From the NCBI GenBank assembly GCA_029865225.1, contig JAOUHJ010000015.1:1-55645 (forward strand): a stretch of DNA of 55,645 nucleotides, given 5' to 3'. A program made the position numbers and the translations under genes. A model generated the notes under the pieces. That model made no database searches. It was not told the DNA's origin and saw only the letters and a program-made list of their open reading frames with translations. Each line of letters starts with the position of its first letter. Within the stretch, counting starts at the first letter, position 1. Origin of the DNA: Nitrospira sp. (GTDB lineage Bacteria > Nitrospirota > Nitrospiria > Nitrospirales > Nitrospiraceae). Positions 42,090 to 52,567 of this stretch are shown here, in pieces.

Positions 42090-43606
42090 AGGCCGAGGCA
42101 CTTGCCATTCTTGGAACGGGTTCTGATGTAGGGAAGAGCGTCCTTGCTGCCGGAATGTGCCGATTACTGGTGCGTGGCGGTATCCGTGTGGCGCCGTTCA
42201 AAGCTCAGAACATGTCACTAAATTCGTTCGTGACTCCGGAAGGGGGAGAGATCGGGCGGGCTCAGGCCTTACAAGCAGCAGCCTGCCGAATTCCGCCACA
42301 TGTCGATATGAATCCCATTCTCCTTAAGCCGGAGTCCGACCAATGTGCTCAAGTGGTGGTGCATGGCCGAGTATTCGGGAAACAGGAGGCCTCGGCCTAT
42401 TTCGATGGAAGACGGACACTCTGGTCTGTGGTGACCGAGAGTTACCGCCGACTGGCGAGTCAGTACGAGATGATCGTCATAGAAGGCGCTGGCAGCGCAG
42501 CAGAGGTAAATCTTAGACGGCAGGACCTCGTCAACTGGCCGGTCGTGGAAGAGGCCGACGCGCACGTACTGCTCGTAGCCGATATCGACAGAGGCGGTGT
42601 CTTTGCCCAAATTCTTGGGACATTGGATTTACTGGAACCGCACGAGCGGGAGAGAATCTGCGGACTCGTGATTAATAGGTTTCGTGGCGATCCCCAATTA
42701 TTTGCCGACGGCGTGAGGTTTCTGGAATCGCGTGGGGGGATTCCCGTGCTGGGAGTGCTTCCATATTTGCGTGACCTCAGGCTCGATCAAGAAGACAGCC
42801 TTGATCAACTTCGAGGCCAGGAAAAACCATTCGCCTCAGACCGAGTGAATATTGCGGTTGTGTTGTTGCCTCATATGAGCAACTTCACTGATTTTAACGT
42901 CCTTTCGGGAGAAGAGGATGTGGCCTTAAGGTACGTACACACTCCGGCCATGGTTACCGATGCCGACGTCATCATTATTCCCGGAAGCAAGAGTACCGTG
43001 AGTGACCTCTCTTACTTACGGGAGCAGGGATTTGTGCCTCTGCTCGATACGCACCTCACCAATCAGCGAGAGTTAGTCGGGATCTGCGGCGGATATCAAA
43101 TGCTTGGCCTGAAGATTGCCGATCCTGACCATGTTGAGCAAGGCGGGGTCTGTCACGGATTAGGTTATTTAGAGGTTGAGACAACTCTGGAGGGAACCAA
43201 ACGGACGACCCTTGTCCAAGCTCGACCAACTGCTGAATTCATGCGGGAAGTCTGTCTGGTCCGTGGGTATGAGATCCATATGGGGGTGACACGACGGGTG
43301 AACGAAGCCCCATGCTTCGCTCTTCTCGCGACTCATGAGGAACGTTGTGATGGCACGATTCGGAAGGACGGGCTTGTGTGGGGAACATACATCCATGGCG
43401 TATTCGACGAATCAGGGTTTCGCCGCAGCTGGTTGAATCGGGCGCGCCAAAGGAAAAGACTGCCACGGCTTGAGAGCGATGTCTCGGAGATCGTCAGTGC
43501 GCGTTTCAATAATGAACTCGATCGCTGGGCCGATCACGTAGCCCATCATATAGACATTCCTCATCTCCTCAACACCCTTCGCACACGGCGGTCCTCCACG
43601 AGATAG
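42086..43606 (+). CDS. cobQ: Cobyric acid synthase
   Basis: A 506-aa amidotransferase. ATG at 42086 overlaps the cbiZ stop (ATGA), with AGAGGG upstream. The N-terminal ATPase part has GTGSDVGKS and FKAQNMSLNSFVTPEG, and the C-terminal glutaminase part has GICGGYQMLG with the catalytic Cys. It amidates four side chains of cobyrinic acid a,c-diamide. Its usual supplier, CbiA, is broken just upstream, so its substrate must come from elsewhere. Confidence 0.96.
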   Translation: MKAEALAILGTGSDVGKSVLAAGMCRLLVRGGIRVAPFKAQNMSLNSFVTPEGGEIGRAQALQAAACRIPPHVDMNPILLKPESDQCAQVVVHGRVFGKQEASAYFDGRRTLWSVVTESYRRLASQYEMIVIEGAGSAAEVNLRRQDLVNWPVVEEADAHVLLVADIDRGGVFAQILGTLDLLEPHERERICGLVINRFRGDPQLFADGVRFLESRGGIPVLGVLPYLRDLRLDQEDSLDQLRGQEKPFASDRVNIAVVLLPHMSNFTDFNVLSGEEDVALRYVHTPAMVTDADVIIIPGSKSTVSDLSYLREQGFVPLLDTHLTNQRELVGICGGYQMLGLKIADPDHVEQGGVCHGLGYLEVETTLEGTKRTTLVQARPTAEFMREVCLVRGYEIHMGVTRRVNEAPCFALLATHEERCDGTIRKDGLVWGTYIHGVFDESGFRRSWLNRARQRKRLPRLESDVSEIVSARFNNELDRWADHVAHHIDIPHLLNTLRTRRSSTR

Positions 43607-43992
43607 GAAGTTTGTCACATTTCCTGAGCACCCGATTCTTCCCATGTGGGACTTGGGCTCCAGCACGACGGGTGGCTCACGAGCTGCCGAGAATCACCGA
43701 TTGCTTGCCAACTGTGTACAAGTCGATACACTGCCTGTAAACAGCCTGAATCGGTGATTGAGGATCTCCTGTGATGTGACAATTGCTCATACGAATCGAG
43801 GAAAGTCGGCCGAGCAGTGGTGTCCGAGTATCAGTCGCTCCGTCATGATCTGTCTCAAGATGAGAAAGGTTTCACCGATAAGTTCCTAGTAAGCCGAGTT
43901 CCAGGCAAATCCTTGGCCAGGACGTGCGTAGACCCGTCTCACCAAGATAGGATTTCACGGGGTGAGGTCCTTCGGGAGAGGAGAGCTGTTTC
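43607..43992. other. Intergenic region between cobalamin and chemosensory operons
   Basis: No gene is seen. It contains a perfect 11-bp inverted repeat AATCACCGATT / AATCGGTGATT (43692-43702 and 43749-43759) with a 46-base centre. The promoter of the chemosensory operon probably lies after it, but no clear -35/-10 pair stands out. Confidence 0.45.
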
Positions 43993-44355
43993 ATGAGTAA
44001 GATAGTGGTGGTCGATGATTCACAGGCTGAGCTTCAACTGATTGAGTCATACCTCAAAGCAGCTCACCATACAGTCGTGACATGCTCCACCACGGACAAA
44101 CTCGAAGAGCAGATTATGGCAGAACAGCCCGATCTTATCATCATGGATGTCGTCATGCCCGGTCGAAACGGGTTTCAGGCTTGTCGGGATCTGAAGAATG
44201 ATGCGCGCTTTACGAGCATTCCCATTGTGCTCTGCACGTCAAAGGGACAAGAAAGCGACAAGTTTTGGGGGCAGCAACAGGGGGCAAACGGTCATGTGGT
44301 CAAGCCGTTTAAAGCCGAAGAACTTCTGCAAGCCATAAAGGTTGCCCTTCGGTGA
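43993..44355 (+). CDS. Single-domain response regulator (CheY/PilH-like)
   Basis: A 120-aa receiver. Acidic pocket DD at 8-9, phospho-acceptor Asp52 in IIMDVVMPG and Lys in HVVKPFK are all present. GGGAGAGGAGAG lies upstream of the start. No output domain is fused. It opens the chemosensory operon and should be phosphorylated by the CheA at 46903. Confidence 0.93.
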   Translation: MSKIVVVDDSQAELQLIESYLKAAHHTVVTCSTTDKLEEQIMAEQPDLIIMDVVMPGRNGFQACRDLKNDARFTSIPIVLCTSKGQESDKFWGQQQGANGHVVKPFKAEELLQAIKVALR

Positions 44356-44382
44356 AGTTCGTGGTGCAGGGACAGAACGACG

Positions 44383-44901
44383 ATGAACTTGCCCGGTGAT
44401 CTACCGTTGCTCACGTCCGATGCTGGACTAGAGCAAGCCAAACCAATAGAGCTTCGCAGAGTGTGCCTGGTTGTCTTAGGGGGCGAGTCATTTGCGATTG
44501 ATCTTCGCCAGGTCCGCGAAGTGTTCGAGCTAGAGTCAATGACTCCGGTGCCTGGAATGCCGGCCTCGCTGGTTGGCGTTGCGAACCTGCGCGGGACCAT
44601 TATCCCATTGGCGGATTTGCGGCAGTCCTTGGGCGTTTCGCTGTCTACGACTGCGAGATATGTGATCGTTGTACGTCACGATGCCCATCAGATCGGTCTC
44701 CTGATTGATGGGGTCCCTGAGATCCAGGAGATCGTGGCTGAAAACATGTTGAGTGATTCAGAGGCCAGTATCAAAGGTGGACATCGCTTTCTATCAGGTC
44801 TGGTCAGAGTGGAGAATCGTGTGAGTGGGATGCTGGCAATTCCCTCTCTGTTGGCGTCCGTAGAAGACGCCGTCATGGAACCGAGCATTTCTGAGAGCTG
44901 A
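44383..44901 (+). CDS. CheW-like coupling protein
   Basis: A 172-aa CheW-domain protein: SFAIDLRQVREVFE, LVGVANLRGTIIPLADLR and HQIGLLIDGVPEI follow in family order. It has about 25 extra N-terminal residues. It should link the MCP to CheA. It follows the receiver gene by 27 bases. Confidence 0.92.
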   Translation: MNLPGDLPLLTSDAGLEQAKPIELRRVCLVVLGGESFAIDLRQVREVFELESMTPVPGMPASLVGVANLRGTIIPLADLRQSLGVSLSTTARYVIVVRHDAHQIGLLIDGVPEIQEIVAENMLSDSEASIKGGHRFLSGLVRVENRVSGMLAIPSLLASVEDAVMEPSISES

Positions 44902-44965
44902 TAGATGAAGACGCGGATGCCCATACACCGAGGTGCGGTCGAGCGTGTTGAGGAGGAAGGATGTT

Positions 44966-46855
44966 ATGCCAAGGTCTAGCAAGGCGACGGTGAAGCCCAC
45001 GACATCATGGTTTCAAAACCTCAAGACCTTGCCAAAGTTGATCCTCGGATTTGCTGCCGTGAGTGTCATCATGGTCTCTGTGGGGTTGGTGGGTTTGATG
45101 GGGCTTCACAAGCTGAAAGGCGAGTTGCAATCGATTTACAACGGATCAACGCTGGCACTGTCGAACGTTGGGATTAGTAGTACCACTCTTGGGCTCTATC
45201 ATAGCGCCCTCTTGAATGTGGGCAGACAAACAAATAGAAGCAATTTTGAAGAGTCGCTGGTCCCACTCGCAGAACTTAAGCGCCAAACCCTTGCTCCGCT
45301 GGAAATTCTGCAGTCGTCGCAACTCCACGAATCATCGACCGGGCGCAGCGAACGCAAAGACCTTGCAGAGCTTCATCAGGCATTGCGAGAGTATTTTTCT
45401 GCAGCCGAAGGTGTTCTGCGCGCGTTTGCTGACAGTTTTGGGTCTTCGCTAGCCGATGAGCAGAAAGAGAGCATGCACAATCTCGCGCAGTCCACGTTAT
45501 CGGTCGAAGTCGCAAACAAATATGGGGCGGCCACATTGCGGGTTCGAGAACTCATGACGACCATTCAGGAAGTGGCGAAAGAGCTGAACGACAACGGACA
45601 GGCAGAGGCCTCGTACCGTACGAACATTGTGTTCATTGGAGCCGTGTTGGCTCTGATTCTCGCCGGCGCCATCGGATATTTTCTTGCGCGTACGATCGCT
45701 CGCAACATCGTTCACGTAGCCGATGTTGCTCAGCAAGCCGCCGCGGGTAATCTTCAAGCCAGAGCTCGACTGGAGAGTGATGATGAGGTTGGTCATATGG
45801 CCAAGGCGTTCAATTCGATGCTTGACAGAATTACCAGCCTCGTATCAACCGAAGAAGAGCGGGACACCATGCAAAAGCGTCTCGTTCAATTTTTGGTGCT
45901 CGTTTCTGATGTGGGGAAAGGAGATTTGACGAAGCGAGGAGAAGTCACCGCTGATATGTTCGGGAATCTTGCGGATGGTTTCAATCTAATGATTCAACGA
46001 TTCGCTCAGCTGATGAAACAAGTGCGAGAATCCGCCGAACGCGTAAACCGATCAGCCGGCGCGCTGCGGGAGAATGCGGGGCAGATGGCGGGGACGGCGA
46101 AGCATCAAGCCGATGAGTCGATGAAGACCCTCGGTGCAGTCGAACAGCTGGCGGCTTCGATGCGGCAGGTGGCTGAAACAGCCGAGGCGTCCTCGGAATC
46201 CGCTCGTCAGGTCTTGAAAGCGACGGAAGACGGTCGCGTCGCAGTGCAGGAAACCGTGCAGGATATGCAGCGGATCCGATCCGCAGTGCAGCGAATGTCG
46301 AAGCAGGTCAAAGCGCTAGGGGACCGATCGTTGGAGATCTCGCAGATCGTCTCGACCATTCGTGATATCGCCAATCAAACCAATCTTCTGGCATTAAATG
46401 CCGCGATCGAAGCCGCCGGTGCGGGCGAAGCCGGCGCACGATTTGCCGTTGTCGCGGATCAGGTGCGCAAGCTCGCAGAGAGCTCGACGCAAGCGACACG
46501 AGAGATCGCCGATCTGGTGAAAGTCATTCAGGGGGAAACGCAACACGCGGTGGTCGCGATGGAACATGAAACTCAGGCGGTCGAAGCTGGGTCGGCCTCA
46601 GCTCTCCGTACCGGTGATGTGTTTAAAGAGATTTCAACGATTGCAGAACGCTCCGCGGAGCTTGCCCAGAGCATTGCGGCGGCTGCCGTCAATCAGACTG
46701 CGTCGACGGATCAAGTGGGTCGTTCCATCAAAGATTTTACCGGTGGAGCCGTGGCGACACAGAAAGCGACGGACTCGGCTCGTGCGACGGTGGAGGATAT
46801 GGTCAAGCTGGCTGAAAGTCTCACGGCCTCCGTCGCCCAGTTCAAGTTAGCCTAA
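44966..46855 (+). CDS. Methyl-accepting chemotaxis protein
   Basis: A 629-aa receptor. ATG at 44966 follows GAGGAAGGA. TM1 is at about 22-46, a four-helix-bundle-type periplasmic sensor at about 47-210, and TM2 at about 215-240. A HAMP domain follows, then a second HAMP-like stretch and the signalling hairpin with [21 protein letters not shown] at its tip. No C-terminal CheR-tethering pentapeptide is present. The ligand is unknown. Confidence 0.93.
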   Translation: MPRSSKATVKPTTSWFQNLKTLPKLILGFAAVSVIMVSVGLVGLMGLHKLKGELQSIYNGSTLALSNVGISSTTLGLYHSALLNVGRQTNRSNFEESLVPLAELKRQTLAPLEILQSSQLHESSTGRSERKDLAELHQALREYFSAAEGVLRAFADSFGSSLADEQKESMHNLAQSTLSVEVANKYGAATLRVRELMTTIQEVAKELNDNGQAEASYRTNIVFIGAVLALILAGAIGYFLARTIARNIVHVADVAQQAAAGNLQARARLESDDEVGHMAKAFNSMLDRITSLVSTEEERDTMQKRLVQFLVLVSDVGKGDLTKRGEVTADMFGNLADGFNLMIQRFAQLMKQVRESAERVNRSAGALRENAGQMAGTAKHQADESMKTLGAVEQLAASMRQVAETAEASSESARQVLKATEDGRVAVQETVQDMQRIRSAVQRMSKQVKALGDRSLEISQIVSTIRDIANQTNLLALNAAIEAAGAGEAGARFAVVADQVRKLAESSTQATREIADLVKVIQGETQHAVVAMEHETQAVEAGSASALRTGDVFKEISTIAERSAELAQSIAAAAVNQTASTDQVGRSIKDFTGGAVATQKATDSARATVEDMVKLAESLTASVAQFKLA

Positions 46856-46902
46856 TCGAGTCGGTTCTGCAAACACGTCTTCCTCAGCCCTAAGGCAATC
46901 TG

Positions 46903-49900
46903 ATGGGATCGGAATTCGATCGGAGCGATTTAGTTCGCGTCTTCGTTTCAGAAACGTCAGAAGGACTGACGACGTTGGCGGAAGCCCTGCGTCTCGCTGC
47001 CGACTCGAGTCCCGCCCCGCACACGCTCCAGGAACAGTACATCATTGCCCATCGGATTCGTGGTGCGGCCGCTTTGTACGGCTATGAAGGGGTTTCTCGC
47101 GTGGCCGAACAACTTGAAGGGATTCTCGAGCGAGCGGTCGAGCAACTTCCTCCCGATTGGCCAAGGGTTGTTGCAGTCATGAGAGAAACCATAGAGGACT
47201 TGAGTGCCCTTGTCGCATTAGTTGGCCAGGGAAACGAGGAGGATCATCGTCTGGTTCAGCAGTGTCTGACATCTCTAGACCGTTTAAAAGAATCGTCGAT
47301 CACCTTGTCGTTTGCCGCTGTGGACTATGTGAAGCCCTCACTTGACCAGGAAATTCTGTCGTATTTCATTCCCGAGGCGGAGGAGTATCTGGGTGTCATT
47401 GATGAGTTGCTGCGCATCCTTGACCACACCCCAAGCGATGAAGAGGCGATCTACCGACTCTTTCGTGCCACACATACACTCAAAGGCTCCGCGTATACGG
47501 TCGGTTTCCAAGTGATTGGGGATGTTTCACGACCCATGGAAGAGTGCATGATTGCAGTCAGGGAAAAGCGGCTGGGCGTTACTCCGACGCTTCGTGAAGT
47601 GATGACTGCGGCGGCCAGCCTGATCCGTCGCATTCTCCAAGAGGAGTCGGCGGAGGTGTCGAAACTGCAACAAGAGGTGCCGGTTCTTGTGCAGCGACTG
47701 ACTCAGGTATGTGAGAGTGCCACCGTGGTCTCTGCGGAAGGAGCTGTGCCGCCGAGTATGGAAACGGCCGACTCGGGTGTGGGGCAGAACGAGGCGGTTA
47801 TCAATGTCGAACTGCCCGTCACGGACGTATCCGACGACTATTTGATCCCGGATCTCGACCCAGAAGTCATGTCCTACTTCGTCCCTGAAGCCCAAGAGTA
47901 TCTTGAACTGTTGGAAGCCGATCTGTTGCGGTTGGAGAAGGATCCGCAAGACAGGGAATTGATTAACCAGCTCTTCCGCACCGCACATACCTTGAAAGGA
48001 TCTGCCTATACGGTAGGGTTTCGATCTATCGGTGATCTTGTGCATCATGTTGAGGATTTCATGGGGGCGGTACGGGACGGTCGTTTCAGCGTGTTACCCG
48101 GGCATACTGATTTGTTGCTGCGTACAATCGATGTCGTTCGGGTGCTGATGCGAAGAGATCTTGGCATGGTGATCGGCACGCGGGAACGGTTCAGCGCAGC
48201 CCGTTCGGAACTGAAGAGGTTGGATCAAGGCATGCCCGTTGAGTCGACGATGGCACAGCGTCCGGCTGATCTGTCCGCAGGCGCCGATCCTTCAGGTAGT
48301 CAACGAGAAGAGTTGCACGCTCACGAGAAACCTCAAAATGCAAGGACTGCTGAAGATCGTGAGGTGATTCGTGTCAGTTACGCTCGATTAGAGCGACTCA
48401 TGAATCTTGTCGGAGAATTGGTCACCGGACGAAGCCGATTAGAACAACGTTTACGGGTGTTGGAGCAACTGTCGCAGCAGGTCCTCGTGTTCAAGGCGCG
48501 CTTGGTGGACTCCGTCCAATCCTTTGGCGAGAAGCACACCTTTACGTATCGGGATGCACCCAGTAGCTCGATATCGGTTCCCGTGCAAGCGGTTCCAGCC
48601 TTCGGAGATTTTGGTAGTCTGGAGCTCGATAAGTACGACGACTTTAACATTCTTGCCCGACGCATCGGGGAAGTCACCGCCGATATTAGTGAGTCGATGT
48701 CACAGCTTGACGGGTCCATTCGACGGGCACATGAGGACATGAGCCATCTGCAACATCTGACGCTCCTCATGCGGGATGAAATTTCTCGAGCCCGTATGGT
48801 TCCGATCGGGACTCCGTTCACCAGGTTCCGGCGAGCGATCAGAGAAATCGCTCGTGCATCGAACAAAGAAGTGTCTCTCGTGACGTCGGGTGAGCAGACG
48901 GAAGTGGATACGGGCGTGGTAGAGCGGTTAGTGGATCCTTTGGTACATCTCGTTCGGAATGCGGTCTATCATGGTATCGAGCCGGCAGTCGATCGGGTGT
49001 CGAGGGGCAAATCAGCTGTCGGCGCGGTCTATTTGCATGCAGCCCATCGCGGTAACTCCATCATCATCGAGGTTGAAGATGATGGTGCAGGGTTGGATTT
49101 AGCCAAGATTCGGGCAAAAGCCGTCAAGATGGGATTGGCTGATTCACGTCAGCTTCGAGCGATGTCGGATGAGGATGCACTTCAATTGATCTTCTTGCCG
49201 GGATTTTCGACTGCCGAGAAGGTGGGAGGCCAGGCAGGGCGGGGTGTCGGATTAGATGTTGTTAAACGAGTCATCGAGGAGATGAACGGGCAGATCGAGG
49301 TCGAGTCCATGCCTGGACTTGGGACAAAGTTCACCTTAGCCCTTCCGCTCACCTTGCTGATCGCGACCGCATTGCTGGTGCGCGCAGGGACGGAGCGGTA
49401 TGCGATTCCGCTGCTGAATATCCACGAAGTGACGATGCCCACTGCGTCCTCGATGCGAGAGGTCGATGGGCGGACCTTCTTGCAGGTCGCAGAGGAAACC
49501 ATTGAGGTCCAATCGTTGTTCCATGTGCTCCGTCGGGAGTCCGGACCCGTCGAATGGACCATGCCGGTGGTGGTGGTTCGGACGGCAACCGGTCCGATGG
49601 GATTAGCCGTCGATACGCTGCTAGGGAGACAAGAGATCGTCATTAAGTCTCTTGGGCTGCTCAGGCCGCTTGAGCATTCATTGTTCGGTGGAGCGACGAT
49701 CGATCCTGAAGGGCGCGTCATTTTGGTCATCGATCCAGCTCGATTGACCCCACGAGAGACGAAGGATGGAGGATCACCCTCGGTCTTGACGAAGGCCGCT
49801 GATCGATACGAAGAAGTTGTGTCGGAAGGATTGGGTGCTCCTGAGTCTCAGGAGACACGCCTATTGCTGGTCGATGATTCGTTGAGTATTCGGAAGTTCG

Positions 49901-50235
49901 TTGGGAAAATGCTGGAATCTGCGGGATATCAGGTTGACACGGCGGTGGACGGGGAAGATGGACTACGGAAAGCGTCGGCGACGTCGTATCGAATGATTCT
50001 CACCGATCTCGAGATGCCAAAGCTGAACGGGTTTGAGGTGATTCAAGCGCTCAGGAGCCGCCCTGAAACAAAGCAGACCCCCATCGTGGTGATGACGACG
50101 CGCGCTGGGGACAAGCACCGACAAATGGCACTTTCTATCGGCGCGAATTCGTACATTGCCAAACCCGTGGAAGAGCGCATGTTACTGCAAGAAGTTGAAC
50201 GGTGGGCAGGACGGACGTCTGTTCCCGGAAGGTAA
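46903..50235 (+). CDS. Hybrid CheA/ChpA-like histidine kinase with three Hpt domains and a receiver
   Basis: A 1110-aa protein. Hpt1 has His50 (AHRIRGAA, degenerate). Hpt2 has His191 and Hpt3 has His362, both in HTLKGSAYTVGF. The dimerisation region starts at about 492 (ARLERLMNLVGELV). The ATPase has HLVRNAVYHGIE, DDGAGLDL and GRGVGLDVVKR. A CheW-like domain follows at about 830-960. A C-terminal receiver carries DD near 991 and Asp1035. The layout matches type IV pilus-type ChpA/PilL kinases more than classical CheA. Confidence 0.94.
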   Translation: MGSEFDRSDLVRVFVSETSEGLTTLAEALRLAADSSPAPHTLQEQYIIAHRIRGAAALYGYEGVSRVAEQLEGILERAVEQLPPDWPRVVAVMRETIEDLSALVALVGQGNEEDHRLVQQCLTSLDRLKESSITLSFAAVDYVKPSLDQEILSYFIPEAEEYLGVIDELLRILDHTPSDEEAIYRLFRATHTLKGSAYTVGFQVIGDVSRPMEECMIAVREKRLGVTPTLREVMTAAASLIRRILQEESAEVSKLQQEVPVLVQRLTQVCESATVVSAEGAVPPSMETADSGVGQNEAVINVELPVTDVSDDYLIPDLDPEVMSYFVPEAQEYLELLEADLLRLEKDPQDRELINQLFRTAHTLKGSAYTVGFRSIGDLVHHVEDFMGAVRDGRFSVLPGHTDLLLRTIDVVRVLMRRDLGMVIGTRERFSAARSELKRLDQGMPVESTMAQRPADLSAGADPSGSQREELHAHEKPQNARTAEDREVIRVSYARLERLMNLVGELVTGRSRLEQRLRVLEQLSQQVLVFKARLVDSVQSFGEKHTFTYRDAPSSSISVPVQAVPAFGDFGSLELDKYDDFNILARRIGEVTADISESMSQLDGSIRRAHEDMSHLQHLTLLMRDEISRARMVPIGTPFTRFRRAIREIARASNKEVSLVTSGEQTEVDTGVVERLVDPLVHLVRNAVYHGIEPAVDRVSRGKSAVGAVYLHAAHRGNSIIIEVEDDGAGLDLAKIRAKAVKMGLADSRQLRAMSDEDALQLIFLPGFSTAEKVGGQAGRGVGLDVVKRVIEEMNGQIEVESMPGLGTKFTLALPLTLLIATALLVRAGTERYAIPLLNIHEVTMPTASSMREVDGRTFLQVAEETIEVQSLFHVLRRESGPVEWTMPVVVVRTATGPMGLAVDTLLGRQEIVIKSLGLLRPLEHSLFGGATIDPEGRVILVIDPARLTPRETKDGGSPSVLTKAADRYEEVVSEGLGAPESQETRLLLVDDSLSIRKFVGKMLESAGYQVDTAVDGEDGLRKASATSYRMILTDLEMPKLNGFEVIQALRSRPETKQTPIVVMTTRAGDKHRQMALSIGANSYIAKPVEERMLLQEVERWAGRTSVPGR

Positions 50236-50305
50236 CCTTGCGGAAATATTCGTATTAATTGACGGAACGCGGGTAGTTGCAGAGAATGGCGATGAGAGTG
50301 CTGAT

Positions 50306-50833
50306 ATGAGTATCCAGGAACAGGGGGCATCGGCGCCGGCAACGTCGTCGTTACGGCACTTCATCATTGTCACGATCGGCAGGAGGTATCTGGCATTTGA
50401 GGCTGGATTCACAAAAGCGCTGCTGACCGTTCAAGAATTGGAACGTAGTGAAAATCCAGGGAGGAGAGGAGTAGTCGACAGAACGGTCGATCTTATTATG
50501 CAATTGAACCTTACCGATGTTCCCATCCGTCCAGAGACACCTGTTGTGATGCTTGCTGATCAAGGGATTCAATGCACTATTCGTGTCAGTCATATTCACG
50601 GGCGAGTAGAAGTTCAGCCATCGCAGATCCTGCCTCTGCCTGCTCAATTCAGCAATGTAGAACGACAGTGGTATCGAGGCATGATCCTATTCGAAAAAAG
50701 CATAGCTCTCATACTCAACCCAACATGGGTTCTCGGGGAACACGTCGGGTCCGATGTGGCCCATGATCAGAGAACCCCTCTGTCCTTTATGGATGTTCAG
50801 GACAGTGCTACGGGTGAGAGGCGAGCATGCTGA
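50306..50833 (+). CDS. CheW-like domain protein, divergent
   Basis: A 175-aa protein; ATG at 50306 is the first plausible start after the cheA stop, though without a good Shine-Dalgarno site. RHFIIVTIGRRYLAFEAGFTK and PVVMLADQGIQCTIRVSHIHG follow the CheW strand order, but the conserved NLRG loop is lost. It is probably a diverged coupling or scaffold protein. It overlaps the next gene by seven bases. Confidence 0.62.
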   Translation: MSIQEQGASAPATSSLRHFIIVTIGRRYLAFEAGFTKALLTVQELERSENPGRRGVVDRTVDLIMQLNLTDVPIRPETPVVMLADQGIQCTIRVSHIHGRVEVQPSQILPLPAQFSNVERQWYRGMILFEKSIALILNPTWVLGEHVGSDVAHDQRTPLSFMDVQDSATGERRAC

Positions 50834-51273
50834 GGATGGGGGGGGAACGGCAGAAACACGCCACACGATCATCCTGGATGCTCTTGGTCTTTTCAGTAGG
50901 TGGTAGGCGATTGGCAGTGAAGACATCGGAAGTCAGTGGCATTTCAGAATGGAATGCTTCCATCCCAGTTGGTGGTCACACCCCGTTTATCACGGCGGTA
51001 GTTCGTCAAGATCAGGCCGTTCTTCCGGTATTCGATCTGGCCTCGGTTCTGCGTCTTTGTGTGCAGGGAAGCAATCCCTTGTGTCTCAGGATAAAGCATC
51101 CTCTGGGAGATATGGTGATATGCATCGATGAAGAGATGCCGGTCCTTCAGACGCTCGAAGCAACGGCGGTCCAGGCCTATCGAAGCAAAGATGTACCGGC
51201 AGAAGGAAGTTATGCCAGTGGACTCGATGAGATCCCGATTCTGGCAATTGCACAACTCGGATCGAGCATGTAG
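50827..51273 (+). CDS. CheW-like domain protein, small
   Basis: A 148-aa protein. ATG at 50827 overlaps the upstream stop. LLVFSVGGRRLAVKTSEVSGISEW and FITAVVRQDQAVLPVFDLASVL match CheW N-terminal and core strands, with NLRG replaced. It may couple or insulate the CheA array. It follows the other CheW-like gene directly. Confidence 0.65.
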   Translation: MLRMGGERQKHATRSSWMLLVFSVGGRRLAVKTSEVSGISEWNASIPVGGHTPFITAVVRQDQAVLPVFDLASVLRLCVQGSNPLCLRIKHPLGDMVICIDEEMPVLQTLEATAVQAYRSKDVPAEGSYASGLDEIPILAIAQLGSSM

Positions 51274-51311
51274 CCACTCCTCAGAGATGGAGAAAGATGA
51301 AAGGTGCAGGT

Positions 51312-52514
51312 ATGCCGAAGATTCTCATAGCCGATGACAGTATCGCAGTTCGAAAAGTCGCTGAACGGCTGTTAACCGAGGCTGGACTCGGTGTCACGCT
51401 CGCGGCAAACGGCGAAGAAGCCTTGGCCTATCTCACAAAAGAGCGACCGGATGTTGTCGTTTCTGACGTGATCATGCCCGATAAGAGTGGCTATGAAGTC
51501 TGCGCGTTTGTCAGAGGGAATCCCACCCTCGCAACGACTCCCGTGCTCCTGATCTCCGGCATCGTCAATGATGAAGTGACCAAGCAGGCTGAATCCTGTC
51601 GAGCGGATGGGGTATTGAAAAAGCCGTTCCAGGGCACATCGTTGAAAGATCGTGTGCTCGAATTGATGGCAAAACGACAGGAAGCTCCGCCAGAATCCTC
51701 CTCGGTAAGCCAAGCAGTATCAGATCATGTAGCGGCAGCTGCTGAAAAAGTTCCCCCGATGGCGAAACACGAGCAAGTGAGCGTGCATCAGGACGTCGGC
51801 AAGCTCAGGGAGATGGAAGAGCATCTTCGGGCAGAACGGGCGCGATCGGAAGATTTGGCGAAACAACTGTCCGAAGCTGCAGAGCAGCTAGGGAGAGCCA
51901 AGGAAATCGAGGCGCAGTTGGCCACGGAGCGTCAGCGCGCCAGTGAGCTTGAAGCAAAACTCACAAAGCTCGAGCCTCTGGCCTCGAGAATTCCCGAGCT
52001 GGAAGCCGCCGTCAAAGCAGAGCAGGCCCAAGTAGCGATGCTCAAGGAGGAGACTCTTGGCGCGCAGAAGACGTCAGAACGCCTTACGGAACTGGAATCT
52101 GCACTGAATGCAGAGCGGGCAGCCGCCGAGCAACTGGTCCAACAACTTGCTGAGTTAGAGAAGGCCTCATCACAGGCTCAAGATGTAGAAGCACGACTGC
52201 TCGCTGAGCAAAAGCAAGTGGCTGAACTCCAACAGAGAGTCAAGACGCTCGAAACCGAACTCGCAACTGGACAGCAAGCACTCACCGAAACTGTAGGCCG
52301 GCTGCAGGACGTACAGAAGACAGAGACGAAAGTTCAGGAGTTGGAAGGGCTTCTGGTGGCTGAACGTGAGCGGAATGGAGTCCTCTCCCAACGGGTCGTG
52401 GAAACTGAACAGGCTGCCGAACATGCGACCAAACGGTTCGAAGAGATGGCCCGTAAGCTGGGTGAAATCGCAGGGTTGGCCTCTCAGCTCGGAAGTGGAA
52501 AAGGACAACCCTAA
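51312..52514 (+). CDS. Response regulator with long C-terminal coiled coil
   Basis: A 400-aa protein. The ATG at 51312 (MPKILIADDS) has AAGGTG six bases upstream; ATG at 51297 is an alternative. The receiver at about 1-120 has DD at 8-9, Asp52 and the LKKPF Lys. From about 155 to 395 heptads of the type LEAxLxAERxxxxEL run almost without break, predicting a 200-residue-plus coiled coil. There is no known output domain. It may act as a polar scaffold or spacer whose assembly is phosphorylation-controlled. Confidence 0.85.
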   Translation: MPKILIADDSIAVRKVAERLLTEAGLGVTLAANGEEALAYLTKERPDVVVSDVIMPDKSGYEVCAFVRGNPTLATTPVLLISGIVNDEVTKQAESCRADGVLKKPFQGTSLKDRVLELMAKRQEAPPESSSVSQAVSDHVAAAAEKVPPMAKHEQVSVHQDVGKLREMEEHLRAERARSEDLAKQLSEAAEQLGRAKEIEAQLATERQRASELEAKLTKLEPLASRIPELEAAVKAEQAQVAMLKEETLGAQKTSERLTELESALNAERAAAEQLVQQLAELEKASSQAQDVEARLLAEQKQVAELQQRVKTLETELATGQQALTETVGRLQDVQKTETKVQELEGLLVAERERNGVLSQRVVETEQAAEHATKRFEEMARKLGEIAGLASQLGSGKGQP

Positions 52515-52567
52515 TGTAACTTTCCGACCAGTGCGATGGCTATGGTTCTTGTGGTTGGCCGAAAACA

